Source: Tamlana sp. 2_MG-2023
Lineage (GTDB): Bacteria; Bacteroidota; Bacteroidia; Flavobacteriales; Flavobacteriaceae
NCBI RefSeq assembly: GCF_030548465.1
Contig: NZ_JAUOSF010000002.1
Coordinates: 310,001 to 374,000, forward strand
DNA length: 64,000 nt
Direction: 5' to 3'
Shown: piece by piece, positions 45,001-53,813 of the stretch
How positions within the stretch are numbered: position 1 is the stretch's first letter
Layout: each line of letters begins with the position of its first letter
Notes under the pieces: model-generated
What the model saw: the letters and a program-made list of their open reading frames with translations, nothing else
Database searches by the model: none
What the model was told of the DNA's origin: nothing
Translations under genes and position numbers: made by a program

Positions 45001-45393
45001 AATGAAATCTTGAATGAGCTTACCTTCATCAGTGATCTCTAAATAAGGTTGAAGTTCCTTTCTAATAGTATCTGAATATTTAAAAGGAAATTCTTCAGCA
45101 GACTCTTCAATAAAGAAATCGAAAGGGTTAATCGTTTTTAAATCGGCTATAATTTCGACATCAATAGAGAGCTCATCGGTTTTGTCTGGAAAAACTAAAC
45201 GTGCCACATAATTACCAAAAGGATCTTGCTGCCAATTAAAAAATTGGTTTTCTGGTTTTATCTTGATGGAATAAGACTCTATTGGGGTACGTGAATGGGG
45301 AGCTGGCCTTAGTCTAAAAATATGAGGTGATAATGATACTTTTCTATCATATTTGTATTTTGTTTTGTGCGAGATTACGATTTTTAATGCCAT
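42061..45393 (-). CDS. Transglutaminase-DUF2126 fusion
   Basis: The 1110 residues combine a transglutaminase-like protein (about 1-310; triad Cys180 in GSCRDFAW, His229 in DLHAWAEV and Asp245 in GFDATSG) with DUF2126 (about 320-1100). DUF2126 shows its typical segments LTMGGEPTFVSIDDL and GGGNHVTLGG. The family description treats it as a permuted carboxylate-amine (COOH-NH2) ligase. One protein would therefore both make and break or transfer amide bonds. It heads the - strand operon with the fusion ATP-grasp and the small transglutaminase. Confidence 0.92.
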   Translation of the reverse strand: MALKIVISHKTKYKYDRKVSLSPHIFRLRPAPHSRTPIESYSIKIKPENQFFNWQQDPFGNYVARLVFPDKTDELSIDVEIIADLKTINPFDFFIEESAEEFPFKYSDTIRKELQPYLEITDEGKLIQDFIKTIDYTPRKTIYFLIDINRKIYEYLSYNIRMEPGVQSCEETLERKNGSCRDFAWLFVQTLRHLGFGARFVSGYLVQLKSDEKSLDGPSGPEEDFTDLHAWAEVYLPGAGWIGFDATSGLLAGEGHIPLACTPSFESAAPVSGATDVCETEFFFENSVTRIFESPRVTKPYTEEQWKAIYKLGNKVEKQLQKGDVRLTMGGEPTFVSIDDLESPEWNTTADGPLKRKLAKDLSKKLHDAFGKGGVLHHAQGKWYPGEPLPRWQIEICWRKDGRPIWYNKNLLATYVDDYFVPQYTDKLFLETLTKYLSVTNEHIKPTYEDPFYYLYEQGNLPTDYNPEDDKDGELAKKKINQIFENGISTPVGYLLPLNKTENKWFTSAWTFRRNHLFLTPGDSPIGLRLPLASLEAKPEHEIFPIYEPELFGIKGRLPSFKNIVKERYNDYCTNGIDQNTPNYFVRTALCAEIREGKLYLFLPPLESAEIFLDLIASIEMTAKELNVPVILEGYEPPKDNRLESLKITPDPAVIEVNVHPVKDWEELCHNTFTIYDLAKQSRLGTEKFMLDGKHTGTGGGNHVTLGGVSPKDSPLLRKPSLLRSLLTFWQHHPGLTYLFSGAFVGPTSQAPRIDEARMENLYELEIAFEQIPKDGEVPYWLTDRLFRHLLTDLTGNTHRAEFCIDKLYSPDSSSGRLGILELRGFDMPPHPQMSLTQMLLVRTLVAWFWKKPYEHNLVRWGTELHDKFLIEHYVREDIKDVVEQLNRAGYAFKEEWFNPFFEFRFPLHGMVEINKIHMELRAGIEPWNVLGEEMTGGGTARYVDSSLERLQVKVSNFIDERFVLTCNGVKVQLKSTGVQGEYVAGVKYKAWDPYSALHPTIPVDTPLVFDIVDTWNRRSIGGCTYFVAHPGGRSYESYPVNSFEAESRRINRFWEFGHTQGEIEPVEEINPDTDNPNRSVEEKGSSKRFKYKELPVNFEFPYTLDLRKK

Positions 45394-45413
45394 ATGTTAT
45401 TCTACTAATGAAA

Positions 45414-45423
45414 CGTTTAAACG
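45414..45423. promoter_or_regulatory. Small palindrome before the transglutaminase-DUF2126 gene
   Basis: CGTTTAAACG is a perfect 10-base palindrome 20 bases upstream of the start on the - strand. It could be a regulator site, but such a short palindrome can occur by chance. Confidence 0.3.
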
Positions 45424-45490
45424 ATTTTGGTTTTATGATTAAAAATGAAATACCATGTGCAATGAACATAATATTCTTTGATCCTAAAAA

Positions 45491-45531
45491 ACAAATAAAA
45501 CCATGATCTCTAATTTAGGAAGATATGGTTT
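45491..45531 (-). terminator. Probable terminator of the HAD gene pair
   Basis: AAACCAT-ATCT and AGAT-ATGGTTT (45498-45509 with 45521-45531, one bulged base) form an 11-pair stem. On the - strand it is followed by a T-rich tract. It separates the HAD genes from the transglutaminase operon. Confidence 0.55.
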
Positions 45532-45679
45532 AATATCATGCGGAAATAACAAATAAAATACGCTTTATATTTTACAAATTGATATTTTTTAGATGAATAA
45601 ATGAATTATCTATAATAGGCTAAAAAAAAACATTAAAAACAACATTAATTATTAGCGACTGTTTTTAAATATTCAAATT

Positions 45680-47779
45680 TTATCTAAAATAGGTAAACTT
45701 CAAATAACACCTTGTGCTAATCATATTCTTTAAATACCTATTAAACAAAATATAATAATACAATGGGAAAGTTGGAATAAACAATAAAGGGTTTTTACTA
45801 TACATTGTTATTTTAGTACGGTATACATAAATTAAAAGTTTTTCTGGAGAAATAAGATAGCTTTTAACCATTTTTATTTTTCTTTTTAGACCTACCGAGA
45901 TATTCATTTTGTATAGTTCTTCTCCAGAATCATTATTTCCAATATTATCATAGAATCCTTTAGAGATTTCTATCGTTCGTTTTAACTTTTTTAAGCTAAC
46001 AATAGTATTCAACTTTAGGGCGTAACGAGTCATGATTTTTTCAGAAAAAGCCAAACTATAGCATATGTTTTGAGATTTTTTACACAAATCTTTAAATACT
46101 TCGAACATAAATTCCTGAGTATCTTTCATATATTCTTCGTATACCTTCTTTTCAGACTCCATGAATTTCTCAACGACATACTGTTCAGGGTTATTATTAT
46201 AACTCATAGCAGTACCATGTGGAGCTTGACATAAATATTCATAAAAATCGGTGTTAGCCATCATTGTTGTGGCACTGAAATTATCAAATAAATTAACCTC
46301 AAAATTTAAGCCTCGTTTATAGTTATTGTATTTAGAAATCGCATCATTTAATTCATGTCTAAATTCACATAAACCAAGATAATACCCATTAACTTGAATA
46401 TTTTTTCCAAAATAGTCATACAATGCATCTTGAATTGTTCCACCCCATCCAATATCAATAATATTTAAGCCTTCTTCTTGGTAATTTACACCAAAAGAAG
46501 CTAAGTAATTATTAAAAGCTTCACGTTGTTGATCTCTGTTAGCATTATAATATTTAATGAATTTTGGATTTATCTTTAATTCCTGAAATGTATCAGAATT
46601 AAAGAAATCATTAATTCTTTTTTCAGCTTGTCCTTTTTGGTTTAAGTCGTTAATTATTTCACTTTTTTCTAATTCACTTAAACTGAAATTGTTTAAAAAA
46701 TTTTTAACTGAAATATTTTTATAACGTACTTTATAATACTCAAATGTTTCTTCTTCAGCACAATTTAATCCAATTTGAAGTGTGGATTTTCTAGATACTT
46801 TAAGATAGTGTGTGTTTATAAATGCTCCACCTTTTACATGGTTTATCTCTTGATAATAATCAAAAAGTTTTTTTAAATAGAAACCTTCTCTAGCTAAGAA
46901 AAACAAGTTTCTTACTCCTTTATTCAGGCTTTCTTGATATAACTTTTCAATAAAAAAGTTAAATAATATAATATAATCGCTATGCGGTGGAGCTTTTTTC
47001 GTGTTGCAAGTTTTATAAATATTCTTAATTAATTTTGAATATTTCTTGTTATCGTTACCAAAGGCTAATCGTTTTTGTTCTTGTTTTTCCTTTTTATTAG
47101 GTATGAAAAATCCTTTTATTCCAAATTTTTCAGCATGTACTATGTCACTTTCATAATTATCTCCTATCATGATAGCTTGTTCACCTTTTAATTGAAGTAT
47201 TTCTAATAAGTGGGGGTAAAGTCCGCCTTTATGTTTACTATAATTTCGAGCGGCTGAAACATAAACACCATCGAAAATAGATTTTAAATCATGAGCTGCT
47301 ATAAGGTTTTCTATGAGAGATTCGTTGGTGTAAAAATCGGAGACACAGTAGATTTTATAGCCTTCTTTTTTCAGATGTTTTAGGGTTTCTACGGTTTCGG
47401 TGTTTAGGTACTGTGTTGAAAATTCTGCTGAAAACTCTGCTTGCTCACTGATTTCTAAAAATTGATCAAAACTAGTACAATTCCCTAATGAGTAATTATT
47501 TTTAAGGCGTGTGTATATTTCTAATACAAGTGTATTATATGGAAATTCACCTCTAAATATGTTAAGTTTTTCCTCTAAATATTCAGTAGCCTGATTTCTA
47601 GTGTAATATAAGTCATCAATTTTTAATGGTATATTAAATTGTTGTATCATTTTTTTAGCCCATAACCTGATTACAAAATTTGGGTGAACTGTACGGTGAA
47701 CTATAGTGTCAAAAAAATCGGTAAAAATATAATCTACTTTATTGTTTTCTGATAAAAATCGTGTAATTTCTTTTCTCAT
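45680..47779 (-). CDS. HAD-superfamily protein with long C-terminal domain (COG5610-like), copy 1
   Basis: The 699-residue protein has an N-terminal HAD hydrolase (about 15-225) with all four motifs: DFFDT, CVSDFY, the Lys in KHKGGLYP, and GDNYESD. A long C-terminal region contains FLAREGFYLKKLFDYY and DIGWGGTIQDALYDYF. This layout is that of predicted HAD proteins found in capsule and surface-polysaccharide clusters. A phosphatase or phospho-sugar role is likely but not proven. It is paralogous over its whole length to the next gene, and both end in a similar Tyr/Arg-rich tail. Confidence 0.8.
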   Translation of the reverse strand: MRKEITRFLSENNKVDYIFTDFFDTIVHRTVHPNFVIRLWAKKMIQQFNIPLKIDDLYYTRNQATEYLEEKLNIFRGEFPYNTLVLEIYTRLKNNYSLGNCTSFDQFLEISEQAEFSAEFSTQYLNTETVETLKHLKKEGYKIYCVSDFYTNESLIENLIAAHDLKSIFDGVYVSAARNYSKHKGGLYPHLLEILQLKGEQAIMIGDNYESDIVHAEKFGIKGFFIPNKKEKQEQKRLAFGNDNKKYSKLIKNIYKTCNTKKAPPHSDYIILFNFFIEKLYQESLNKGVRNLFFLAREGFYLKKLFDYYQEINHVKGGAFINTHYLKVSRKSTLQIGLNCAEEETFEYYKVRYKNISVKNFLNNFSLSELEKSEIINDLNQKGQAEKRINDFFNSDTFQELKINPKFIKYYNANRDQQREAFNNYLASFGVNYQEEGLNIIDIGWGGTIQDALYDYFGKNIQVNGYYLGLCEFRHELNDAISKYNNYKRGLNFEVNLFDNFSATTMMANTDFYEYLCQAPHGTAMSYNNNPEQYVVEKFMESEKKVYEEYMKDTQEFMFEVFKDLCKKSQNICYSLAFSEKIMTRYALKLNTIVSLKKLKRTIEISKGFYDNIGNNDSGEELYKMNISVGLKRKIKMVKSYLISPEKLLIYVYRTKITMYSKNPLLFIPTFPLYYYILFNRYLKNMISTRCYLKFTYFR

Positions 47780-47870
47780 AATTTAATATTTTCATCATAT
47801 AAATAAGCCAATTTCTTAGATGCAGACTTACATTATTGTATTGTAGTATTTAAGAGGGATTTTATTTTTT

Positions 47871-49961
47871 TTATCTAAAATGTGAATATTTTAAATAGAT
47901 CGTTTTCCTTATAGATTTTTTTATCATGCGATTCAATCGAATATAATAATACAAAGGAAAAGTAGGGATGTAGTAATGTTTATTCTTTCTAAAAAGTGAA
48001 AATTTGGTAAGCAAAACGTATTTTACTAATTTTTCAGGGGATATAACATAACTTCTAATAATTGGTAAATTCTTTTTGATAGCCTTTCCTAATGATAACT
48101 TATAATTATCATCTCCAACCGTAATATTACCAATACTATTACAAAAGCCTAATGACAAATCACTAAACCGTTTTAATTTTCGTTTTGTAACCAAAGTGTT
48201 TATTTTTAAAGCGTAGTTCACTATGATTTCATCTGCAACTTGGGTTGTATAACATATTTTTTTAGTTGCTGCACAATAATATTTAAAAACATCAAACATA
48301 AAATCCTGAGTTTCTTTTATATACTGCTCGTAAATTTTCTTTTCAGACGGATCAAAATATTCAATTGTATAATTATCAGGAATGTCTTGATAACCAATAG
48401 TACTACCATGTGGGGCTTGACTTAATTGTTCATATATTCCTGTGTTTGACATTAAAATTTCTTTGTTAAAACCACTATATAAATTAGCCTCAAAAATTAG
48501 CCCTCTTTTACGCTTGTTTGAATGATTATTTTGTATAGCATCTCTAAATTGCGTTATACCAAGATAATAACCGTTTACACTAACCTCTCCATTGTAATAA
48601 GCATGTATTTTGTCTTGCATGGTACCCAACCAGCCTACATCTACAACCGTTATTCCTTCTTCTTTAAATGGCGTGTTGAATGATGCCATGTAATTTGTAA
48701 AACCTTTTTCTTGACTTACTCTATTGGCTTCGTAAGAGGTTTTAAAAAGTATATTCGCTCTGATTTTTTTATATTCATCAGTTTCAAAAAAATTGATAAG
48801 AGTTGTGTTAGAATTGGAACAATTTAAGTCTTGAATTATTTGATCAATCAGATCATCTGAAAAATTAAAATTTTGAAGAAAACTATGTACAGATAGGTCT
48901 TTGAAGAACTCTCTAAAATAGTTAAAGTTTTCTTTTTCAAAAGGCTTGTATGTTATCTGAAGTGCAGATAAGCGAGACATTTTTAAATAATGTGTTTTAA
49001 CAAAATGACCATGTTCTAATTTGTTAACTTCCTGATAATAATCAAATAATCGTTTTAAATACAGACCTTCTCTAGCAAGAAAAAAAATGTTTTTTATTTT
49101 TTTATCTAAACATTCCTTATATAATTTTTCTGTAAACCGACTAAAAAAGATAATATAATCACTGTATGGTGGCGCCTCTTTAGTATTACAATTGTTATAA
49201 ATGGTTTTAATTATTTTTTTATAATCTTTCGCATCATTACCAAAGCGAAGTCTTTTTTGTAATCGTTTTTCTGGTTTGTTCTCAATATAAAAAGATTTAA
49301 TTCCTGCTTTTTGGGCATTAGTAAAATCACTTTTATAATTATCACCTATCATAATTACTTGATTTGCTTCTATTTTTAGCTTCTCAAGTAAATATGGATA
49401 AATCTCTCCATGGTGTTTACTGCATTCTCTTTCAGCTGAAACATAAATATCCTTAAACAAGTCTTTTAAACCATGTTTTTCTATTAATTTCTTTAATAAT
49501 GTTTCATCTGAATAAAAATCGGAAACACAGTAAATAACCATGCCTTTTTCTTTAAGGTACTTTAGGGTTTCAACAGTTTCAATATTTAAATACTGTATAT
49601 CAAATTCACAATAGTATTCGATCTCTTTACTGATGGAAACAAATTGCTCTAAACTTTCACAGCTTCCAAGCGAGCTATTATTGTCTAACCTTTTATATAT
49701 TTCAGCAATAAGTCTATCATATGGTATTTCTCCTGGGAATAAATTGTATTTCTCTAATAAGTAAATATTAATTTCATTACGTGTAAAGTATAATTCATCA
49801 ATGGTTAGAGGAATGGAAAATTGTTCTATTAATTTTTTAGCCCACAATCTTAAAATATAGTTTGGGTGAACCGTTCTGTGAACTAAGGTGTCAAAATAAT
49901 CTGTAAAAATATATTTTACACCACTAGTTTCAGAAATGAAATTAATAATCTCTTGTCTCAT
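47871..49961 (-). CDS. HAD-superfamily protein with long C-terminal domain (COG5610-like), copy 2
   Basis: The 696-residue paralogue of the downstream gene keeps the HAD motifs DYFDT, CVSDFY, SKHHGEIYP and GDNYKSD, and the C-terminal signatures FFLAREGLYLKRLFDYY and DVGWLGTMQDKIHAYY. The two proteins have nearly equal length and the same ending (TFPLYYYI...YSHFR), so they arose by tandem duplication, but they have clearly diverged, which argues for separate targets. The 91-base gap between them suggests one transcript. No glycosyltransferase gene lies within the window. Confidence 0.8.
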   Translation of the reverse strand: MRQEIINFISETSGVKYIFTDYFDTLVHRTVHPNYILRLWAKKLIEQFSIPLTIDELYFTRNEINIYLLEKYNLFPGEIPYDRLIAEIYKRLDNNSSLGSCESLEQFVSISKEIEYYCEFDIQYLNIETVETLKYLKEKGMVIYCVSDFYSDETLLKKLIEKHGLKDLFKDIYVSAERECSKHHGEIYPYLLEKLKIEANQVIMIGDNYKSDFTNAQKAGIKSFYIENKPEKRLQKRLRFGNDAKDYKKIIKTIYNNCNTKEAPPYSDYIIFFSRFTEKLYKECLDKKIKNIFFLAREGLYLKRLFDYYQEVNKLEHGHFVKTHYLKMSRLSALQITYKPFEKENFNYFREFFKDLSVHSFLQNFNFSDDLIDQIIQDLNCSNSNTTLINFFETDEYKKIRANILFKTSYEANRVSQEKGFTNYMASFNTPFKEEGITVVDVGWLGTMQDKIHAYYNGEVSVNGYYLGITQFRDAIQNNHSNKRKRGLIFEANLYSGFNKEILMSNTGIYEQLSQAPHGSTIGYQDIPDNYTIEYFDPSEKKIYEQYIKETQDFMFDVFKYYCAATKKICYTTQVADEIIVNYALKINTLVTKRKLKRFSDLSLGFCNSIGNITVGDDNYKLSLGKAIKKNLPIIRSYVISPEKLVKYVLLTKFSLFRKNKHYYIPTFPLYYYIRLNRMIKKSIRKTIYLKYSHFR

Positions 49962-50144
49962 TTAGGGCATTGGTTATAAAAAAACAATTCTAATGTCTAT
50001 ACAAAATTAAAATTTGCACTAGGCGGGAAAACTTATCCAAAAGAACGAAACTAAATGATTGGATAAAGAATAAAATCGTCTAAATACAAATTAATTAGTT
50101 GTTTTCGGTTTTAAGTGAAATTTCAAGAACATTGATTTTTTTTA

Positions 50145-50966
50145 TTAGTCATTCCACCATACTACAAAGTACTTCTGCTTTTCCCCATTAGGGAATTTTA
50201 TCCAACAAAGTGGCGCTATTTTATTATTTATGAGAGTTGTTATCTCCTCATTAAAGCTTGAGTAAGTTAACCAATTAACATGACTAATAGGAGTTTGTAA
50301 CCAATCTATTTTATGAGGAATAAAGAACTTACAATTTTCAAACATATTAATTCTGGAATAATGAATATAGTATCCATTTAAGCAGCTTTTGTTGAGTAAG
50401 TTGAACTTAGGTAGCTTTTCGTCATAAGGAACAAATAACTGTGCTTTAAAGTAAACATATTGAGAGAGTTGATTAGTATTTACATTCAAATCGACTAAAG
50501 CTTTCGTTGCTGAAGGGTTTTTAATCAACGGTAATTGTTTATCTCTTAGTTTAGTGAGTTTTTTAATTAGTGAGTCATTTCTATTTGGTCCAACCCAATG
50601 TTCAATTTCTGTATTACCCTGAGTTGGGTCATACAAATAGAATTTATATACAATTTCAAGATGAATAAGTTGCTGGTCGCGTTCTAAAATGCAATCAATT
50701 TCACCAATAGTTTGTTTATTTTTCTGGATTTGGAGGTTCTCCAAGCGTATGTTAATATTGTCGTATTTGTCTAATTCTGAAAATACAAATTGTTCAACAC
50801 GCTTTCCTAAACGTGCATTTGGTGTTTCTTTCGCTTTAAATTGAACTATAGGTTTTTGTGGTAATTCTAACTGATATATCCCCATAACACTATGACTTTC
50901 CCAGAGTAATGGCGTATTGAGGTATCCTTGAAATTGCAGTTGTAATTGGTTTGAATTATAGCTCAT
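50145..50966 (-). CDS. DUF1853 family protein
   Basis: The 273 residues match DUF1853: an N-terminal QFQGYLNTPLLW, then LGKRVEQFVFSEL, and a core IGEIDCILERD...HLEIVYKFYLY. This has the spacing of a PD-(D/E)xK nuclease-like fold (Asp, then Glu-x-x-Lys). The cellular role is unknown. It is a single gene, diverging from the DUF4251 lipoprotein gene. Confidence 0.85.
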   Translation of the reverse strand: MSYNSNQLQLQFQGYLNTPLLWESHSVMGIYQLELPQKPIVQFKAKETPNARLGKRVEQFVFSELDKYDNINIRLENLQIQKNKQTIGEIDCILERDQQLIHLEIVYKFYLYDPTQGNTEIEHWVGPNRNDSLIKKLTKLRDKQLPLIKNPSATKALVDLNVNTNQLSQYVYFKAQLFVPYDEKLPKFNLLNKSCLNGYYIHYSRINMFENCKFFIPHKIDWLQTPISHVNWLTYSSFNEEITTLINNKIAPLCWIKFPNGEKQKYFVVWWND

Positions 50967-51089
50967 GGTTCATCTAAATTTAGATTAGATAATTCGGAAA
51001 TCAACTTTTTATGCGTAAATTAACATGGTGTATTTTGATTTTCAAATCAATAATTAATATCAAAAGTATAACTTGTAATTTTTGTAACT

Positions 51090-51656
51090 ATGAAAAAGAT
51101 TTTAAATAAAGCATTAAGTAGCGTTTTGTTTTTAATAATAATGGCTTGTGGATCTTCAAAAACACCTCTATCACAAGCGGAGATGGATACCTTAGAAACC
51201 CTTATCAACAAAAAGAATTTCACTATTGAATCAGATTGGGCGCACCCAACCGCAAGTATGGCTATGCAGCAAGCTTCAAGAATGTTGGGGCCTGGAAATA
51301 ATCCGAGCTCCATAAATTTAATAAGTAACAGTAATTTTTTAACGGTTTCTGGTGATAGTATAACCTCTAGTTTACCTTATTTTGGAGAAAGACAAGCCGG
51401 TGGAAGTTATGGTGGTGGTGATAGCACTATTGAATTCAAAGGATTAATGAAGAATTATAAAGTAGAACAAAAGAATAATTCTAGTATTGATATTTCATTT
51501 GAAGCTAAAAGTCATTCTGAAAATTTTAGGGTTAGGATTAATGTGTTTCCAAACCTAAAAACAGATATGATGTTATCGGGGAATACTCGAACGGTTATAA
51601 GATATACTGGCGAATTATCACCTGTTTCTGAAGAAAAAGAAACTGTAAAAAAATAA
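51090..51656 (+). CDS. DUF4251 lipoprotein
   Basis: The 188 residues have a signal peptide with lipobox (IIMACGSS, Cys about 20) and a DUF4251-type beta-rich domain: NKKNFTIESDWAHP, the Met/Gln-rich segment, YFGERQAGGSYGGGDSTIEF and a C-terminal INVFPNLKTDMMLSG. These are Bacteroidetes-specific envelope lipoproteins of unknown function. Confidence 0.88.
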   Translation: MKKILNKALSSVLFLIIMACGSSKTPLSQAEMDTLETLINKKNFTIESDWAHPTASMAMQQASRMLGPGNNPSSINLISNSNFLTVSGDSITSSLPYFGERQAGGSYGGGDSTIEFKGLMKNYKVEQKNNSSIDISFEAKSHSENFRVRINVFPNLKTDMMLSGNTRTVIRYTGELSPVSEEKETVKK

Positions 51657-51991
51657 TTTTTCACTAGAAAAATCTAACAAAAGAAATAGATTTAGCATAA
51701 GTTTTTTTATGAAACCTACCAATATTCTAAAGGTCTATAATGCATTAAAAGAACCAATTAAATAGGTGGAAATAAATAACGTACACCGATAATTTAATTA
51801 CAATATTAAGCACTTGCTCAAGTTATTATGCAAGTGCTTTTTTATGCTTCATATTATTTTCTACACTTATTATTAAATAGCTTATTGCTTTTTTTAATTC
51901 AGTATTTTATCGTGTATTATATGGTTCCATCGATTTTTTTATGAACCGATAGGATATTCCCTTAATTTATACATACACAAAATAAACTCTC
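51657..51991. other. Intergenic region with terminator
   Basis: 335 A/T-rich bases. The only clear element is the hairpin at 51808-51839. No reading frame of interest is seen. Confidence 0.6.
51808..51845 (+). terminator. Intrinsic terminator after the DUF4251 gene
   Basis: AAGCACTTGC pairs perfectly with GCAAGTGCTT (51830-51839) around a 12-base loop, followed by T residues. It stands 150 bases after the stop, so the transcript has a long 3' end or an unseen small RNA precedes it. Confidence 0.75.
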
Positions 51992-52612
51992 ATGAAAAAT
52001 ATTATCGGACTATTAGGCATTTTTTTATTTAGTACCTTTTCTAATCTTCAAGCCCAGGATACCATTTATATTACTGGGAATAAAGTAGAGAACTATAAAA
52101 AAAGAAGTCCGATTTATGATTATTCTGAAAAAAACTTGAATAATACAGATACCATTCCTGGTTACCTCACTCAAAATAATAAACTTAAAATTACAGGAAC
52201 AATTTATGAGAGTGATGGTGTAACGATAGCAAGTAACGTATTGCTTTTTATTGAACAAAGTGATGAAAATGGTGATTTCCAATTGCGTAAATACAATAAA
52301 AAACGCTACGTAAAACATCGTGGATGGGTAAGAACCGATGATAAAGGACAATATAAACTTTACACCTTTATTCCTGGAAGTTCCATGTACGGAAATGATC
52401 CTAAACAAATTCACCCGATTTTAAAAGAACCTAATAAACCAGCATATAAAATAGAGCCTTTTCTTTTTGATGACGACCCTCGGTTAACGGATAAATGTCG
52501 TGAGTTGGTAGAACAGACCAACCCTAGAAGAATTTTAAAGCTTGATAAAAAAGAAGGAGTCTATGTGACAACAAGAGACATTATACTAGGTGAAGAAGTA
52601 GCTATTAAATAA
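51992..52612 (+). CDS. Secreted intradiol-dioxygenase-like protein
   Basis: The 206-residue protein has a signal peptide (cleavage near LQAQD) and a beta-sandwich with the intradiol ring-cleavage dioxygenase signature KITGTIYESDGVT, GWVRTDDKGQYKLYTFIPGS and a His in QIHPIL. True intradiol enzymes use two Tyr and two His around iron, the His pair usually being HIH in this strand. Here the first is Gln, so the iron site may be incomplete and the protein may be only a structural relative. Export suggests a periplasmic or surface role. Confidence 0.7.
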   Translation: MKNIIGLLGIFLFSTFSNLQAQDTIYITGNKVENYKKRSPIYDYSEKNLNNTDTIPGYLTQNNKLKITGTIYESDGVTIASNVLLFIEQSDENGDFQLRKYNKKRYVKHRGWVRTDDKGQYKLYTFIPGSSMYGNDPKQIHPILKEPNKPAYKIEPFLFDDDPRLTDKCRELVEQTNPRRILKLDKKEGVYVTTRDIILGEEVAIK

Positions 52613-52666
52613 TCATCCGTTTTTATGACGTTTTGAAATATAATATTTTATTGTTTAGAATTCCAT

Positions 52667-52674
52667 TAAGTTTG
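52667..52674 (+). promoter_or_regulatory. Putative -7 box immediately before a start codon
   Basis: TAAGTTTG matches the consensus and ends eight bases before the ATG at 52682. If used, the mRNA would have almost no 5' leader. Confidence 0.4.
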
Positions 52675-52681
52675 TAAACTT

Positions 52682-53680
52682 ATGGATTCACTTACTCAAA
52701 TTGTTTTAGGCGCGGCCGTTGGCGAAGCTGTTTTAGGAAGAAAAGTTGGTAATAAAGCCTTACTTTATGGGGCTATTGCGGGAACAATTCCTGACTTGGA
52801 TGTATTGGCTAGTCATTTCACAGATACGGTTTCTGCTTTAGAAATTCATAGAGGTTTTACACATTCCATATTGTTTTCCATAGTTTTCGCACCTATTTTT
52901 GGTTGGCTGGTCTCCCGATATGAACGTTATAAAGATATCAAAGGCTGGTCCTGGTTGTTCTTTTGGGGTTTTATTACACATCCGCTATTAGACGCCCACA
53001 CCACATGGGGCACTCAATTATTTTGGCCTTTTGATTTACGTCTGGCTTATAAAACCATTTTTGTAATAGATCCGTTGTACACCTTGCCTTTTTTACTATG
53101 CTTAATTTTAGTAATGTGCTATAAAAGAACTTCTAAAAAAAGGAGATTTTATAATCGTTTAGGACTCATCATAAGTTCTGGTTATTTGCTAATTACCATT
53201 GTATTAAAGGGATTATCTTATACTAAGTTTGAAGCCGCATTAAAGACACAACAAGTTGAATATTTTGATCTTGACACACGTCCGTCACCATTAAACACGG
53301 TATTATGGACTGCTAATGTAGACACTAAAGACGCCTATTTAGTGGGGTATTATTCTTTTTTCGATACCAAACCTATTACGTTTTATCGTTACCCGAAACA
53401 TCATGAATATTTAGGTGATTTAGAAGAAAACACGAAAGTTAAACGCATGATTGCAATTTCTAATGGTTGGTACACCATCACTAAATCTCAAGATAATTTA
53501 TATTTTAATGATTTACGCTTCGGAACTATGGGAATAAAGCCTAATCCCAACCAATTTGTATTCAAATATGAAATTCAACAAGCTTCAGATGGTACAATCA
53601 AGTTTATTGAAACACCAAAGAATAGAGAAGATGCCAAAGGACTAATATCTGAATTATGGCAACGCATTAAAGGCAATTAA
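52682..53680 (+). CDS. Inner-membrane metal-dependent hydrolase (YdjM/DUF457 type)
   Basis: The 332 residues start MDSLTQIVLGAAVGEAVLG and continue with AIAGTIPDLDVLASHF and RGFTHSILF, the conserved Asp/His pattern of YdjM-type membrane hydrolases. About four membrane segments lie in the first 180 residues, followed by a soluble C-terminal part. Relatives are annotated as LexA-regulated or phospholipase-like, but the substrate is not known. Confidence 0.88.
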   Translation: MDSLTQIVLGAAVGEAVLGRKVGNKALLYGAIAGTIPDLDVLASHFTDTVSALEIHRGFTHSILFSIVFAPIFGWLVSRYERYKDIKGWSWLFFWGFITHPLLDAHTTWGTQLFWPFDLRLAYKTIFVIDPLYTLPFLLCLILVMCYKRTSKKRRFYNRLGLIISSGYLLITIVLKGLSYTKFEAALKTQQVEYFDLDTRPSPLNTVLWTANVDTKDAYLVGYYSFFDTKPITFYRYPKHHEYLGDLEENTKVKRMIAISNGWYTITKSQDNLYFNDLRFGTMGIKPNPNQFVFKYEIQQASDGTIKFIETPKNREDAKGLISELWQRIKGN

Positions 53681-53790
53681 CCTTTTATTTCATTTTAAAA
53701 TTATAAAAACGAACTCAATTTACTTGCTGTTAAATTTATACAAGCAAATAATAAGCATGTATTAAATACCGGTACCAACTAAACTGTCGT

Positions 53791-53798
53791 TATCTTTG
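53791..53798 (+). promoter_or_regulatory. -7 box that decides the helicase start
   Basis: TATCTTTG followed by CG matches the consensus. A TTG inside it (53796) opens a longer frame, but it would be at or before the transcription start, so ATG 53814 is used. The leader would be about nine bases. Confidence 0.55.
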
Positions 53799-53813
53799 CG
53801 GAAAATTTTTTCC

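Noticed and set aside
52025-52414. 129-codon - strand frame opposite the dioxygenase-like gene
   Set aside because: The + strand gene has a signal peptide and a family signature; the antisense frame shows neither.
53796-53813. TTG start for the DEAD-box helicase
   Set aside because: The TTG is part of the -7 box; ATG 53814 matches the family start.
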